Assembly: GCA_913020085.1 (NCBI GenBank)
Contig: CAJVZW010000007.1
Span: forward strand, 1-53,823
Reading direction: 5' to 3'
DNA length: 53,823 nt
Origin: an uncultured Pseudomonadota bacterium
GTDB taxonomy: Bacteria > Pseudomonadota > Gammaproteobacteria > Comchoanobacterales > Comchoanobacteraceae
Below, piece by piece: positions 8,379 to 17,492 of this stretch. The translations under genes and the position numbers were made by a program. How positions within the stretch are numbered: the first letter of the stretch is position 1; each line of letters opens with the position of its first letter. Under the pieces are notes generated by a model. The model was not told the DNA's origin. It did not search any database and saw only the letters and a list, made by a program, of their open reading frames with translations.

Positions 8379-9548
8379 CTACCTCGCTATAAAAGTGAAT
8401 CCCAACTCTGCCATCGCATGATGATATAAGCCTGCTAGCCCATTTTTCTCCCGTTGACGGTACCACATAAACGCGTTACATGACTGCTCATCAATAAGTG
8501 TTAAACACGCCTGATAGCGACTCCACTTTTCACATTCAAGAAAATAAAATGGTGCAGCGTATTGATGTAAATCTCTTGTCCACTTCACCCAATTTGAAGA
8601 AAAGAACATCTCACATCCATTGCGTTTCACTTCTTGAGCAATGGAATTGGCAATACGATCAGCGATCTGATTTTTCAAGGTCTCACTGGCTAAATTTATA
8701 TCTCTTTGAATCAATTTTCGCTCAGATAATTGATTACATTGTAATAGCTTGTCATATAAATAATTTGCCCACCACGACTCAGCAGCTGCTTTCAAACTTG
8801 CTTCATCGCTACACTTCCATGCGTCAACCAGGTAGCTTGGCTGCACATCTCCCTGCTCGAGAATTAAGCGCTCAACAAACACTTTGCTTGCTACCGGTAT
8901 TGCGCGTGCATATTTCATCCATGAACAATGCGGTGAATAATATTTGACTTGTAAGACTGCCTTATAGGTATGATCAAGATACTTTTTTAAAGCCATCACC
9001 TGAGTGTTTAGCCCAAATAAGAATACCCACCATGAGAAACACAATGGTTGAACTTGCGTATAAATCGCAACCACAAGTCGCTCGGCGGTGTGTGCAAGCC
9101 TGATATCTGCTCGCCCTCCGTTTATTTGCAAGACAATTTCTTTCAGTAATTGCAGAGCGTCTGATTGTTTTAACTCTGCCAGTAAGTTAAATGGCCAAAA
9201 TATACGCCTCCACCCTTTTAATTTTGGGGATAATATATTGGGCGCGCACATTCGGCGATATATCTGGCGGATATAACTCTCGTGATCTGCAGACTGTCTG
9301 AGCGCCTGGAAAGATCTCTTGGTTTGCGATATATACTGAAGCCATAGTTGCTTTAAGAGATTACAATATGAGGGGAGTTTTTGAACTTCGTTTCTTACAG
9401 ATTGAAAACAGTCTTGAATTTGTGTTTGATTGTCGCTGGGAGTAGTCTTCCCCTCCTTGAGCAAAGACAGGTACATATAAAATGAGCGGCGAATCGTAAT
9501 CGCATCGCGAAAAACATTACCAGAGTAATCCGTAAAAAAATAAAGCAT
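8379..9548 (-). CDS. Unrecognised 389-residue protein downstream of ddl
   Basis: I do not recognise a family. The product is mostly helical and basic, with many tryptophans and tyrosines, one short hydrophobic stretch (CFSWWVFLFGL, about residue 170) and no signal peptide. The strong Shine-Dalgarno AGGGAGG just before the ATG at 9548 supports the start. It follows ddl by 45 bases on the same strand and is coupled to the 165-residue gene behind it. The position suggests FtsQ, but an N-terminal membrane anchor with a POTRA domain is absent, so I reject that. Both genes may ride on the dcw transcript or have their own promoter. Confidence 0.6.
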   Translation of the reverse strand: MLYFFTDYSGNVFRDAITIRRSFYMYLSLLKEGKTTPSDNQTQIQDCFQSVRNEVQKLPSYCNLLKQLWLQYISQTKRSFQALRQSADHESYIRQIYRRMCAPNILSPKLKGWRRIFWPFNLLAELKQSDALQLLKEIVLQINGGRADIRLAHTAERLVVAIYTQVQPLCFSWWVFLFGLNTQVMALKKYLDHTYKAVLQVKYYSPHCSWMKYARAIPVASKVFVERLILEQGDVQPSYLVDAWKCSDEASLKAAAESWWANYLYDKLLQCNQLSERKLIQRDINLASETLKNQIADRIANSIAQEVKRNGCEMFFSSNWVKWTRDLHQYAAPFYFLECEKWSRYQACLTLIDEQSCNAFMWYRQREKNGLAGLYHHAMAELGFTFIAR

Positions 9549-9593
9549 AGGCCTCCCTGTAAAAGAGAGTATTTTTACAAAATTATAGTGATA

Positions 9594-10502
9594 TCACGAT
9601 ACAGGTTTTGATACTTTTTGCATCGCGAGAGAAATAATCTCAAGAAGCAGAGATTGAAAGCTTAACCCGACACTTTCAGCACTTTTGGGCACAAGACTCA
9701 TTTGGGTCATTCCAGGCACTGTATTCATCTCAAGAAAATAAAGCTCATTGTCGTCACTTAAAATAAAGTCCACTCTTCCCCATCCAGTGCATCCAAGAAT
9801 ATCAAATATCTGCCGGCCCATATTCATAGCATGCTCCTGCATCTGAGATGTCATTCCAGCCCCAATTTGATAATGATTATTTTGAGACTGATACTTTGCC
9901 TCATAATCATAAAACTCTGAGCTAGTATGAATCGCGATGGGTGGAAGTCGATGCTCTCCAACAATCGGAACACACACATCAACGCCCGTAATCATTGTTT
10001 CGATCATTACATGGCCAAATTGTTTTGCATAAGTGCAAGCTGGCTTAAACTCTGCTTCCTGCTTCACAAGGCTGACACCGAAACTTGAGCCACTGGTTGA
10101 GGGCTTAACAACAACTGGAAGTGGCAGTGGTGATTCATCCTGATTCTGCCATATACTTAGCTCAGGAACAGTGAACCCCGCTGCCTTTATCATGTTTTTA
10201 GAAGCAATCTTATCCATAGCGATTTGTGATGCACAAACACCAGAACCTGTATAGAGCAAACCAGCCTCATCTAAAATAGCCTGAACCTCACCATTTTCTC
10301 CTGATGAACCATGTAAACCAATAAATATACACTCTGGCTGAAAAGCCTGCACCTTATCTAACCAATTTTCATCCGCACTGTCGATATTTACAACGTGGCT
10401 GATAACCGGCTTTAATGTCTTTTCAATCTCCTTTCCAGTAATAAGAGAAATTTCTCGCTCCTCTCCAGTACCGCCGGAGAGTACCACACATCTATCAATC
10501 AT
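9594..10502 (-). CDS. ddl: D-alanine--D-alanine ligase
   Basis: Ddl joins two D-alanines with ATP to make the dipeptide that MurF adds. The 302-residue product has the N-terminal GGTGEEREISLITG loop, the ATP-grasp segment VKPSTSGSSFGVS and the C-terminal metal-binding LEMNTVPGMT. The length is typical. The start may be the ATG at 10502 or 10505; both lie inside the end of murB, an 8-11-base overlap indicating coupling. It is the last recognisable gene of the dcw cluster here. Confidence 0.95.
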   Translation of the reverse strand: MIDRCVVLSGGTGEEREISLITGKEIEKTLKPVISHVVNIDSADENWLDKVQAFQPECIFIGLHGSSGENGEVQAILDEAGLLYTGSGVCASQIAMDKIASKNMIKAAGFTVPELSIWQNQDESPLPLPVVVKPSTSGSSFGVSLVKQEAEFKPACTYAKQFGHVMIETMITGVDVCVPIVGEHRLPPIAIHTSSEFYDYEAKYQSQNNHYQIGAGMTSQMQEHAMNMGRQIFDILGCTGWGRVDFILSDDNELYFLEMNTVPGMTQMSLVPKSAESVGLSFQSLLLEIISLAMQKVSKPVS

Positions 10503-11391
10503 CATTTGACCCCACAACAATAACTTCTGGCTCTAAAAGAACACCATACTTAGAGAAAACCTTCTCTTGCATTAACTTCATCAAACTTAGTATATCCTGG
10601 CTCTTACATTCACCGGTTGTATTCTCTATAAAATTGGCATGAACATTTGAGATACATGCCTGCCCTACGACTGTTCCCTTAAGACCACAACTCTCAATTA
10701 ACTGTGCTGCATATTGGCCTTTTGGGTTTTTAAAAACTGACCCACAATTATAGGTACCGATTGGCTGCGTCGTATTTCTTCTTATCAGTAGCTGTTTCAT
10801 CTGCTCTTTCTCAGAGGCATCATCAGCCGTCTCAAAACTAAATTGGGCTGATAAAAACCACCCAGGCTTTGGTGATGTAATCTCTCGGTAGCGAGCCTTA
10901 AACTGATCTCGCTCTAGCACCTCCAGGGTCCCATTGGGTAGACAATACTCAACCTGAGTAACATTTTCCCAGGTTTGTCCACCAAATGCACCCGCATTCA
11001 TCTTTAGTGCTCCGCCAATTGTGCCAGGAATACCAACAAAAAAAGCACCTCCTCGAAATCCCCATGCCTGTACTTTTTTTGATAACTTTGCACATGCAAG
11101 GCCGCACTCAGCATAAATCTCATTGTTAGGAAGCATCGAAACTGTATCAAGTTTGCGGGTTCTGATTACTAAAATTTCGTTATCACCATCAGGAAAAAGT
11201 GTATTGCTCCCAAGTCCCAGCCAATATATGGGCATTGACCCAATGATGTGTTGCGATTTCCTGATAAAATCAATCAGCTGTATTTTGCTCTCTGGCTCAA
11301 AATAATAGCGAGCGTTACCACCCACCCGGAAAGAATTATATTTTTTTAGAGATACATATTCTTGGATACCGAACTCATTGATCCAGCACAT
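10495..11391 (-). CDS. murB: UDP-N-acetylenolpyruvoylglucosamine reductase
   Basis: MurB reduces the enolpyruvyl group to give UDP-MurNAc, using NADPH and FAD. In the 298-residue product the FAD-binding segments are GLGSNTLF (59-66) and GGALKMNAGAFG (126-137), and the catalytic serine is S218 in GSVFKNP. Length and the GSVFKNP/GLKG arrangement fit the shorter type II MurB rather than the 340-residue E. coli type I. The ATG at 11391 lies 46 bases inside the end of murC; no later in-frame start would keep the conserved N terminus. Confidence 0.95.
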   Translation of the reverse strand: MCWINEFGIQEYVSLKKYNSFRVGGNARYYFEPESKIQLIDFIRKSQHIIGSMPIYWLGLGSNTLFPDGDNEILVIRTRKLDTVSMLPNNEIYAECGLACAKLSKKVQAWGFRGGAFFVGIPGTIGGALKMNAGAFGGQTWENVTQVEYCLPNGTLEVLERDQFKARYREITSPKPGWFLSAQFSFETADDASEKEQMKQLLIRRNTTQPIGTYNCGSVFKNPKGQYAAQLIESCGLKGTVVGQACISNVHANFIENTTGECKSQDILSLMKLMQEKVFSKYGVLLEPEVIVVGSNDD

Positions 11392-12758
11392 TTTAAATCC
11401 TCATAGATATGCCCAATGCTACCAGCCCCTTGAAAAACTATTACTTCCTGGGTCTTGCTTGGTGCACTGATCAGCGGCTTAATTTCATTTACTGATTGTA
11501 ATAAAACAACATCAATTTCTTTTAATTGGGCTGCCAATGAGTTAGAAGTATATGACTCATCTTCTAGTTCACCTGAAGAGTACACTGGAACGAGTATCAG
11601 TTGGTCTACTAACCCCAGGACATCCACAAATTTACTAAAATGGTATTTTAGTCGACTGTAACGGTGGGGTTGAAATACCATCCTCAAGCGATGGTTCGGC
11701 CACAATTCTCTTGCTGTTAAAATTGACGCATGGACTTCTGTAGGATGATGTCCATAATCTGATACAATAATTCTGTTACTTAATTGACTAATCTCGAAAC
11801 GTCGATCAGTGGTCTCAAAACTTTCCAAAGCACGAATCGCATCAACGGCTGGAACTCCCATTTTAAGTGCGCAGCTCATTGCAAGAAGCGCATTATTTAG
11901 CATGTGAACTCCTGCTAATGGGAATTTGAATTGATATTGCTGACCATCAAGCATAATTGTACTATTGCCTGGCTGATCTGAGCTACGCGTGATGATTCGG
12001 TTACCATTCATGCCAATGTAAGATGTATGGTCAGGCAAGCGATTGGAGATATTTTCTACACCCTGAGATCCCGTTGCAATCAATACTTCACTGGCATTTG
12101 GCTGCTGTGCAAATTGTAAAAATGAATTTTCATACTGCTTTAAATCTGCCTGGTAATTCTCCATGTGATCATAGTTGATATTTGTTATTACTACCATTTG
12201 TGGATTGTATCTCAAAAAGCTCTGATCACTCTCATCTGCTTCAAGAACAAACCACTCTCCTGAACCGATATTAGCAATGATCTCGCCATTACGAGCAGCA
12301 CCAATACAGTAACTAGGGTGATGCCCTGTTTGTTCTAAAATATGGGATAGCATTGCACTGGTTGTAGTCTTTCCATGTGTGCCACTTACTGCTGCAAGTT
12401 TAAAGTGCTGTGTGATCAAAGATAACAATTCTGATCGGTGAAGTATATTGCTACCAAGAGATACAGCCCCTTGGTACTCGGGATTAATGCTTTTAATGGC
12501 AGAAGAGTAAATAACAGTGTAGTCAGTACTTATGTTTTCTTTTTGATGTTTAGTAGATAAGCGAATCAATCCCTGAGCAGCCCACAATTTTACCTCTTGA
12601 CAAGGGTCAATGTCACTTCCAGCAACTTCATAGCCAAAAGCCAGGAGTAATTTTGCAAGACCCCGCATACCAACACCGCTGATTCCTATAAAATAGAACC
12701 GGTGCCACCCTTTTTCCTGAAACACATTTTTAAGAGACTCAATCCCCACAGTATCCAT
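11346..12758 (-). CDS. murC: UDP-N-acetylmuramate--L-alanine ligase
   Basis: MurC adds L-alanine to UDP-MurNAc. The 470-residue product opens with the nucleotide-binding segment FYFIGISGVGMRGLA and has the Mur-ligase P-loop GTHGKTT at 126-132, followed by EADESDQSF and, late, DYGHHPTEV. The frame extends upstream to a GTG at 12803, but the family's N terminus matches the ATG at 12758. It overlaps murB by 46 bases. An opposite-strand gene (12897-13406) separates it from murG, so murC-murB-ddl probably needs its own promoter or read-through. Confidence 0.95.
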   Translation of the reverse strand: MDTVGIESLKNVFQEKGWHRFYFIGISGVGMRGLAKLLLAFGYEVAGSDIDPCQEVKLWAAQGLIRLSTKHQKENISTDYTVIYSSAIKSINPEYQGAVSLGSNILHRSELLSLITQHFKLAAVSGTHGKTTTSAMLSHILEQTGHHPSYCIGAARNGEIIANIGSGEWFVLEADESDQSFLRYNPQMVVITNINYDHMENYQADLKQYENSFLQFAQQPNASEVLIATGSQGVENISNRLPDHTSYIGMNGNRIITRSSDQPGNSTIMLDGQQYQFKFPLAGVHMLNNALLAMSCALKMGVPAVDAIRALESFETTDRRFEISQLSNRIIVSDYGHHPTEVHASILTARELWPNHRLRMVFQPHRYSRLKYHFSKFVDVLGLVDQLILVPVYSSGELEDESYTSNSLAAQLKEIDVVLLQSVNEIKPLISAPSKTQEVIVFQGAGSIGHIYEDLKCAGSMSSVSKNMYL

Positions 12759-12896
12759 CCAAAATGAATGGGATATTATATCAGAAACGTCCCCAAATAG
12801 CACGGGGAATAAATTGAATAAAACTATGACTAATTACATGCTGCGAATAGAAATATATACTATAATGGTTGATAATAATAATTTCAGTATAAGTAT

Positions 12897-13406
12897 ATGA
12901 ATAGATTTAACTTTTCTTACAATTATTTATATGTAGTTAGTCAGCTCACCAAATCAAAAAGTCTGGACTTTCACAAAGCGATTGAGCTCACTGACCGGGT
13001 TTTCTCTATCACCTCTCGAGCAGAGCAAATGGATACATGGAAGCGATTGTCACACCTATCTCCCAAAATGCTAATTACTGCAAGGTGGTATCAACTTCTT
13101 ATACTATCATCACCTAAAAGCTCAGTAAAAGCCCCGGACAAAATGACTAAAACTCTTAAACGTCAACTGAGCGCCTCAATGCATCTTGCAAAAATAAGAC
13201 AGCGCTTTCACCAGCCATTTAACATAGTGAGCAAAGAGATTCTCAATACCTCAGATCAACGTGTTTCCAGAGAGGCAAACATTCACGAAATTGAAAACCG
13301 ACTAAAAATAATTGCAATGGGAATACATCACCCCCACAAAAAATTTCAAAAGGCGCAAGAAAGTATTATTTTTGATTCTCAAAATACGTTTGTAAATAAG
13401 CCATAA
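12897..13406 (+). CDS. Unrecognised 169-residue protein inserted in the dcw cluster on the opposite strand
   Basis: The product is basic, cytoplasmic and apparently helical (RAEQMDTWKRLSHLSPKML, RQLSASMHLAKIRQRF), with no signal or membrane segment, and I recognise no family. It lies head-to-head with murC and tail-to-tail with murG, overlapping the murG end by 41 bases. A TATAAT (12861-12866) sits 30 bases before the ATG, and no Shine-Dalgarno is evident. Its location splits an otherwise continuous minus-strand cluster. It could be a lineage-specific regulator or an acquired gene. Confidence 0.55.
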   Translation: MNRFNFSYNYLYVVSQLTKSKSLDFHKAIELTDRVFSITSRAEQMDTWKRLSHLSPKMLITARWYQLLILSSPKSSVKAPDKMTKTLKRQLSASMHLAKIRQRFHQPFNIVSKEILNTSDQRVSREANIHEIENRLKIIAMGIHHPHKKFQKAQESIIFDSQNTFVNKP

Positions 13407-14367
13407 ACTCACCCGTTGAGTCTTGTGACTTGGCCTCAGGTTGTGGGAATAGACCGTCAACCCATAATTTAATCCCTTCTATACATTGCTCTAGACTCTG
13501 GTTTTCAATCACCATCACCCCTGGGCGCTCTTGTGACTTAGCATTGTGGTACTGATGGTTATCTTTACTGGGTAGCGGCAAATAAATCACTCTTTTACCT
13601 ATCTTATTAATTTCACTAATTGCCATGGCCCCTGCTCTTGAGACAATAAGTCCAGCTGCATTGTATATTTCTTGCATATCTTGTGCATACTCAATCACAT
13701 TAACCTTTTTTTCTCTCATCAACTGCTTATGTTCTTGTGAAATATTTCCATAACCCACAATACAGGTGACCGGAAGATCTGTGAACGTATTTACAACACC
13801 AGACAGCAAGTCTTGATAAAAATCTTTTGCGCCTTGACTTCCGCCAAGAAGCAATAATGACTGTTTTGAATCATCTTTGCATTGTTTAATTTGTTCTCTG
13901 ACAGGATTACCGATGCAAACGAATCGAGAGTCATCACACTTCATTCCGCACAGGTGAACTTTTGCTATTTTAGCTATTAAACGATTTGCCATTCCAAGCT
14001 TGGCATTTTGCTCAAAACAAACAATAGGCACCCGCATTATGCTGGCTGCAATTGCTGGGGCAACTGAAACATAACCCCCCATTGTTAGAAGAACATTTGG
14101 GCGAAGTTGCCAGATTTTTCTGACCATTTTCACAACACCTACGCATAAAATAATCAATGCCTTTAACTGCTGAGAAACCTTTTTAGCCCTCAAAGGAGCT
14201 GCTGAAAACTCGCAGTATGTATACCCCTTTACAATTTTTCTCTCTAAGCCATAAGGTCGTCCACACCAGATTACTTGACCCTCTTCTTGCTTGATTTTCT
14301 CAGCCACCGCAAGACCAGGATATACGTGGCCTCCGCTACCACCACCTGCAATCATCACCACATTCAT
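13366..14367 (-). CDS. murG: UDP-GlcNAc:lipid I N-acetylglucosaminyltransferase
   Basis: MurG transfers GlcNAc to lipid I at the inner face of the membrane, giving lipid II. The 333-residue product has the N-terminal glycine loop GGGSGGHVYPGLAVA, the acceptor-side segment CFEQNAKLGMANR and the donor-site region LLLGGSQGAKDF. Usual length is about 355. The start codon overlaps the ftsW stop by one base. The 3' end is overlapped for 41 bases by the opposite-strand gene. Confidence 0.95.
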   Translation of the reverse strand: MNVVMIAGGGSGGHVYPGLAVAEKIKQEEGQVIWCGRPYGLERKIVKGYTYCEFSAAPLRAKKVSQQLKALIILCVGVVKMVRKIWQLRPNVLLTMGGYVSVAPAIAASIMRVPIVCFEQNAKLGMANRLIAKIAKVHLCGMKCDDSRFVCIGNPVREQIKQCKDDSKQSLLLLGGSQGAKDFYQDLLSGVVNTFTDLPVTCIVGYGNISQEHKQLMREKKVNVIEYAQDMQEIYNAAGLIVSRAGAMAISEINKIGKRVIYLPLPSKDNHQYHNAKSQERPGVMVIENQSLEQCIEGIKLWVDGLFPQPEAKSQDSTGEFMAYLQTYFENQK

Positions 14368-15482
14368 TATGCTTTCTCCTCAACTGAAATTTGATGAACA
14401 ATTCCCAGTGCAACAAAGATCATCAACAATGATGATCCGCCATAACTGATGAGAGGTAGCGTCATTCCCTTAGTTGGCAAAATACCCAGGCACACCCCCA
14501 TATTTATAAATACTTGAGAGCTTAGCCATAAGATCACCCCAAACACTATATAAGCCTGATAAGGCTGGTCATTCAGCATGCATTTTTTTGATACTATCCA
14601 CATACGTGTAAAGAGCCACATATAAGTTATTAATAAAGTAAGCGCACCGATCCATCCAAGCTCTTCACAAATAATGGAGAAAATAAAATCTGTATGCGCT
14701 TCTGGAAGATATGATAGGCGGTGAAGACTCTGCCCAAGCCCAACTCCCCAAAAGCCTCCTTTTCCGATGGCCATAAGGGAGTGTGTTAATTGATAGCCTT
14801 GGTGCATTGCATATTGCCAAGGGTCTTGAAAAGACATAAATCTTGCTAGTCGGTAGGGAGCAATTAATATCAGAAGGTAAAAAATCAATAAGGCAATTAG
14901 TATAAGCAACATCAGAAATCGTAGTGGAATACCACTGAAAAACAACATTCCCAGCGTGATAGCAACCAGCACAACGCATGAGCCCATATCTGGCTCAAGC
15001 AGCAAAAGTACTGAGAAGGAAGACAAAATGACCATCGGCCGAAAAAAACCGATAAAATCATTAGATACTGTCTCTTGGTGACGAGTCAAATAACTTGCCA
15101 AATAGAGCACAAATAATAACTTCACAACCTCAGAAACCTGAATACTCATAATCCCAAGCTTTATCCAACGAGAGGATCCGTTAACAGGTGGTGAAATCCC
15201 AGGCACAAGCACTGAACATAGAAGAATTAATGCAAGAAGCAATAGTAACCCACTTCGATTGTGAAATATGGTAATATTCACTCTTTGCATCACAGTAAAT
15301 AGAATAATCCCCAGTAACCCATGAATAAGATGACGATAGAAAAAGTGCAGCGAGCTAAGCTTGAGCGATAACGCAATTGGCATTGATGCAGAGCTTACCA
15401 TCACAAGACCCAAGCAAAACAATGTTAAAACCGGAATAATGATATGAAAATCCCACCGTGAAGTGCCCTCACTCAAAGACAT
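14367..15482 (-). CDS. ftsW: Septal peptidoglycan glycosyltransferase FtsW (SEDS family)
   Basis: FtsW polymerises lipid II at the division septum with FtsI. The 371-residue product has about ten hydrophobic segments and SEDS landmarks such as GLVMVSSAS near the start, NGSSRWI, EPDMGSCVVL, HTDFIFSIICEELGWIGAL and LPLISYGGSS near the end. The frame opens at 15539, but the ATG at 15482 fits the family and overlaps murD by 14 bases. RodA is the main paralogue; its place between murD and murG makes FtsW the better call. Confidence 0.93.
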   Translation of the reverse strand: MSLSEGTSRWDFHIIIPVLTLFCLGLVMVSSASMPIALSLKLSSLHFFYRHLIHGLLGIILFTVMQRVNITIFHNRSGLLLLLALILLCSVLVPGISPPVNGSSRWIKLGIMSIQVSEVVKLLFVLYLASYLTRHQETVSNDFIGFFRPMVILSSFSVLLLLEPDMGSCVVLVAITLGMLFFSGIPLRFLMLLILIALLIFYLLILIAPYRLARFMSFQDPWQYAMHQGYQLTHSLMAIGKGGFWGVGLGQSLHRLSYLPEAHTDFIFSIICEELGWIGALTLLITYMWLFTRMWIVSKKCMLNDQPYQAYIVFGVILWLSSQVFINMGVCLGILPTKGMTLPLISYGGSSLLMIFVALGIVHQISVEEKA

Positions 15483-16572
15483 CGGCAACCTCCAGATCAA
15501 ATTGCTCACCGCGATGAATATAATTATCAAACATATCAAAACTACTACAACCAGGGGAAAATAATACAGTGCCAGGAAGATTAATTTGACGAATATAACT
15601 CAGTGCCTGCTGTACGTCCTCCACCATCACTCCCTTACGAACGCGTTGCCACATTAAAAAAGAAGAGGCTCCAAAAAATATTGGTTTGATGTTACCTTTA
15701 TTTAAACTATCGACCCACTTGTCAGTAATTGGTTCCTTAAGGACCCCACCACAGATAAGATAGACACAGTCCTCTGATTCAAAACAATTAAGCGCATACT
15801 CACATGAACTAAGATTAGTGGACTTTGAGTCATTAAAAATATGCCAGCCACTTGCATCATATACGGGAGTAAGACGGTAAGGCAGCGGCCTAAAGTCATC
15901 AAGATCGGCTAACGTTGCAGATAACCCTATCACCTCAGCGCTCAATGCGAGCATTAAATTCTCATCACTGAGAGGCTTTATAAAACATTGCCTGGCTATT
16001 TTTGCCAATTTATGTTTGCTCTCCCGATATGAGCCCTCATCTCCGTGCCAGTCTAAGTGGTCTGGAGAAATTTCTCCGATAATACCCACATCAAAGTGAG
16101 CACACTTCATGTAATAAAGCTGAAAGCTTGATAATTCAGCGACATATATGTCCGCCTGGGGGTGATCAAACGCTGACACTCCAATGTTTCCAACACTGAC
16201 CGCATCATGCTGATGTTTCCTTAAGATATGGGTTAATTTTGCAACCGAAGTAGACTTACCATTTGTAGCAGTAACCGCAATCCACCTCGCCTTAGTATTG
16301 ATTTTTCTTTGCATAAAAAAATCAATATCTGTGTAGATATTATCTTTTGGGAAATCCAAAAGTCGCGGATCACTGGGTGGAATCCCTGGTGATATAATCA
16401 AAGTATTCACATCAGCAGGTACTTTTTTCCGGGTAGCAGCATTTGGATATAATTTCATATCAAGTGAATTAATTTCATCATGTGACATTATCCAAAAATA
16501 GCTCTCAGATTCTCTCTCGAGATAACTTGCTACAGAGCGCGTAGTAACACCGTATCCCAGAAGCCCTATCAT
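15469..16572 (-). CDS. murD: UDP-MurNAc-L-alanine--D-glutamate ligase (short form)
   Basis: MurD adds D-glutamate to UDP-MurNAc-L-Ala. The P-loop is at 103-108 (TNGKST, preceded by TA rather than the usual TG), followed by the substrate segments VAELSSFQL, PDHLDWHG, NDSKSTN and the C-terminal SPGCSSFDMFDNYIHRGEQF. At 367 residues it is about 70 shorter than E. coli MurD (438); the N-terminal uracil-binding domain looks trimmed. The key motifs remain, so the enzyme is probably active. It overlaps mraY by 4 bases and ftsW by 14. Confidence 0.93.
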   Translation of the reverse strand: MIGLLGYGVTTRSVASYLERESESYFWIMSHDEINSLDMKLYPNAATRKKVPADVNTLIISPGIPPSDPRLLDFPKDNIYTDIDFFMQRKINTKARWIAVTATNGKSTSVAKLTHILRKHQHDAVSVGNIGVSAFDHPQADIYVAELSSFQLYYMKCAHFDVGIIGEISPDHLDWHGDEGSYRESKHKLAKIARQCFIKPLSDENLMLALSAEVIGLSATLADLDDFRPLPYRLTPVYDASGWHIFNDSKSTNLSSCEYALNCFESEDCVYLICGGVLKEPITDKWVDSLNKGNIKPIFFGASSFLMWQRVRKGVMVEDVQQALSYIRQINLPGTVLFSPGCSSFDMFDNYIHRGEQFDLEVADVFE

Positions 16573-17492
16573 ATGAAACTGACTCCTATCAATAAGGTGA
16601 GAATTGAAATAATTAATGCCCTGGTCACAATTTGACTAGTGGACCAACCCGATAGCTCAAAATGATGATGAACGGGAGCCATTTTGAAAATGCGGTTCCC
16701 AGTTAATTTAAAACTCATAATTTGCAATGCAACAGAAACCACCTCTGCAACCAGTATCAACCCTACAAGAGGAAGAAGTAAAACCCAGCCAGACTCGATA
16801 TAAAGCAGTGCAACAACCGCTCCAAGTACCAGCGATCCAGTATCCCCCATAAACAATTTCGCAGGTGACACATTAAACCACAAAAAAGCCAGCACCCCTG
16901 CCATAAGATAGCATGCTCCGTAAAGGCCTATCATTTCTTTGTGGCCAAACATATAAATAAAATAAAGACCTAAGAATAATATTAAGAATTGTGTCGCACA
17001 AAGCCCGTCAATACCATCTGTAAAATTCATTGCATTAGCTGTAGCATTCATAACAAATACTCCAAATACAAGATAGAACCAATGTGGTGGCACCAATGAA
17101 ATATTAACGAGTGGAATATGAAACAGAATTCCTGGATTTGAACGCCATGAAATTTCCATTAACATAAGAGACATTAAGCTGATAAGAACAAATTTAGCAC
17201 GCATACTAATCCCATGTCTTCTCCCCATTAGCTTTGTGAGGTCGTCATACATTCCAACACCCATAAAACAAAGTATCGTCAGTGCAATCCGCCAATTTTC
17301 TGGTGAGGAAATCATTATAAACATCACAGCAATGACTGAAAAAATGGCGCCAGCCATCGTCGGTGTCCCCTGTTTTGCATGATGTGATTGAGGAGCGTAT
17401 TTCCTAACTACCTCTGGGGTAAGTCCTGCTTTTTGGAAAACAGAGAAAGACAATAAATTTGCCAACCAACAGATGCTAAAACTCAGTAGCAT
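16569..17492 (-). CDS. mraY: Phospho-MurNAc-pentapeptide translocase (lipid I synthase)
   Basis: MraY transfers phospho-MurNAc-pentapeptide to undecaprenyl phosphate, forming lipid I in the membrane. The 307-residue product has the expected HAKQGTPTMAG loop, the aspartate pair of DDLTKL, NFTDGIDGL, the MGDTGSLVLG loop and the PVHHHFEL histidine loop. E. coli MraY has 360 residues; this one lacks much of the first periplasmic and helical region, as in shorter family members. Its ATG lies 17 bases inside the murF end and its stop overlaps murD by 4. Confidence 0.95.
   Translation of the reverse strand: MLLSFSICWLANLLSFSVFQKAGLTPEVVRKYAPQSHHAKQGTPTMAGAIFSVIAVMFIMISSPENWRIALTILCFMGVGMYDDLTKLMGRRHGISMRAKFVLISLMSLMLMEISWRSNPGILFHIPLVNISLVPPHWFYLVFGVFVMNATANAMNFTDGIDGLCATQFLILFLGLYFIYMFGHKEMIGLYGACYLMAGVLAFLWFNVSPAKLFMGDTGSLVLGAVVALLYIESGWVLLLPLVGLILVAEVVSVALQIMSFKLTGNRIFKMAPVHHHFELSGWSTSQIVTRALIISILTLLIGVSFI

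Noticed and set aside
8379-9548. Reading the gene after ddl as a divergent ftsQ
   Set aside because: It has no N-terminal membrane anchor and no POTRA-like region, and at 389 residues it is too long.
9558-9579. Inverted repeat TGTAAAA/TTTTACA as a terminator after ddl
   Set aside because: The stem has only two GC pairs and no proper loop plus U-tract on the minus strand; it would also separate ddl from a gene 45 bases away.
9588-9597. Perfect palindrome GTGATATCAC at the end of ddl
   Set aside because: Only ten bases and AT-rich; expected by chance in a window this size and not repeated near other genes that I could see.
12759-12803. An N-terminal extension of MurC from the GTG at 12803
   Set aside because: The extra 15 residues have no counterpart in the family, and the ATG at 12758 gives the expected N terminus.
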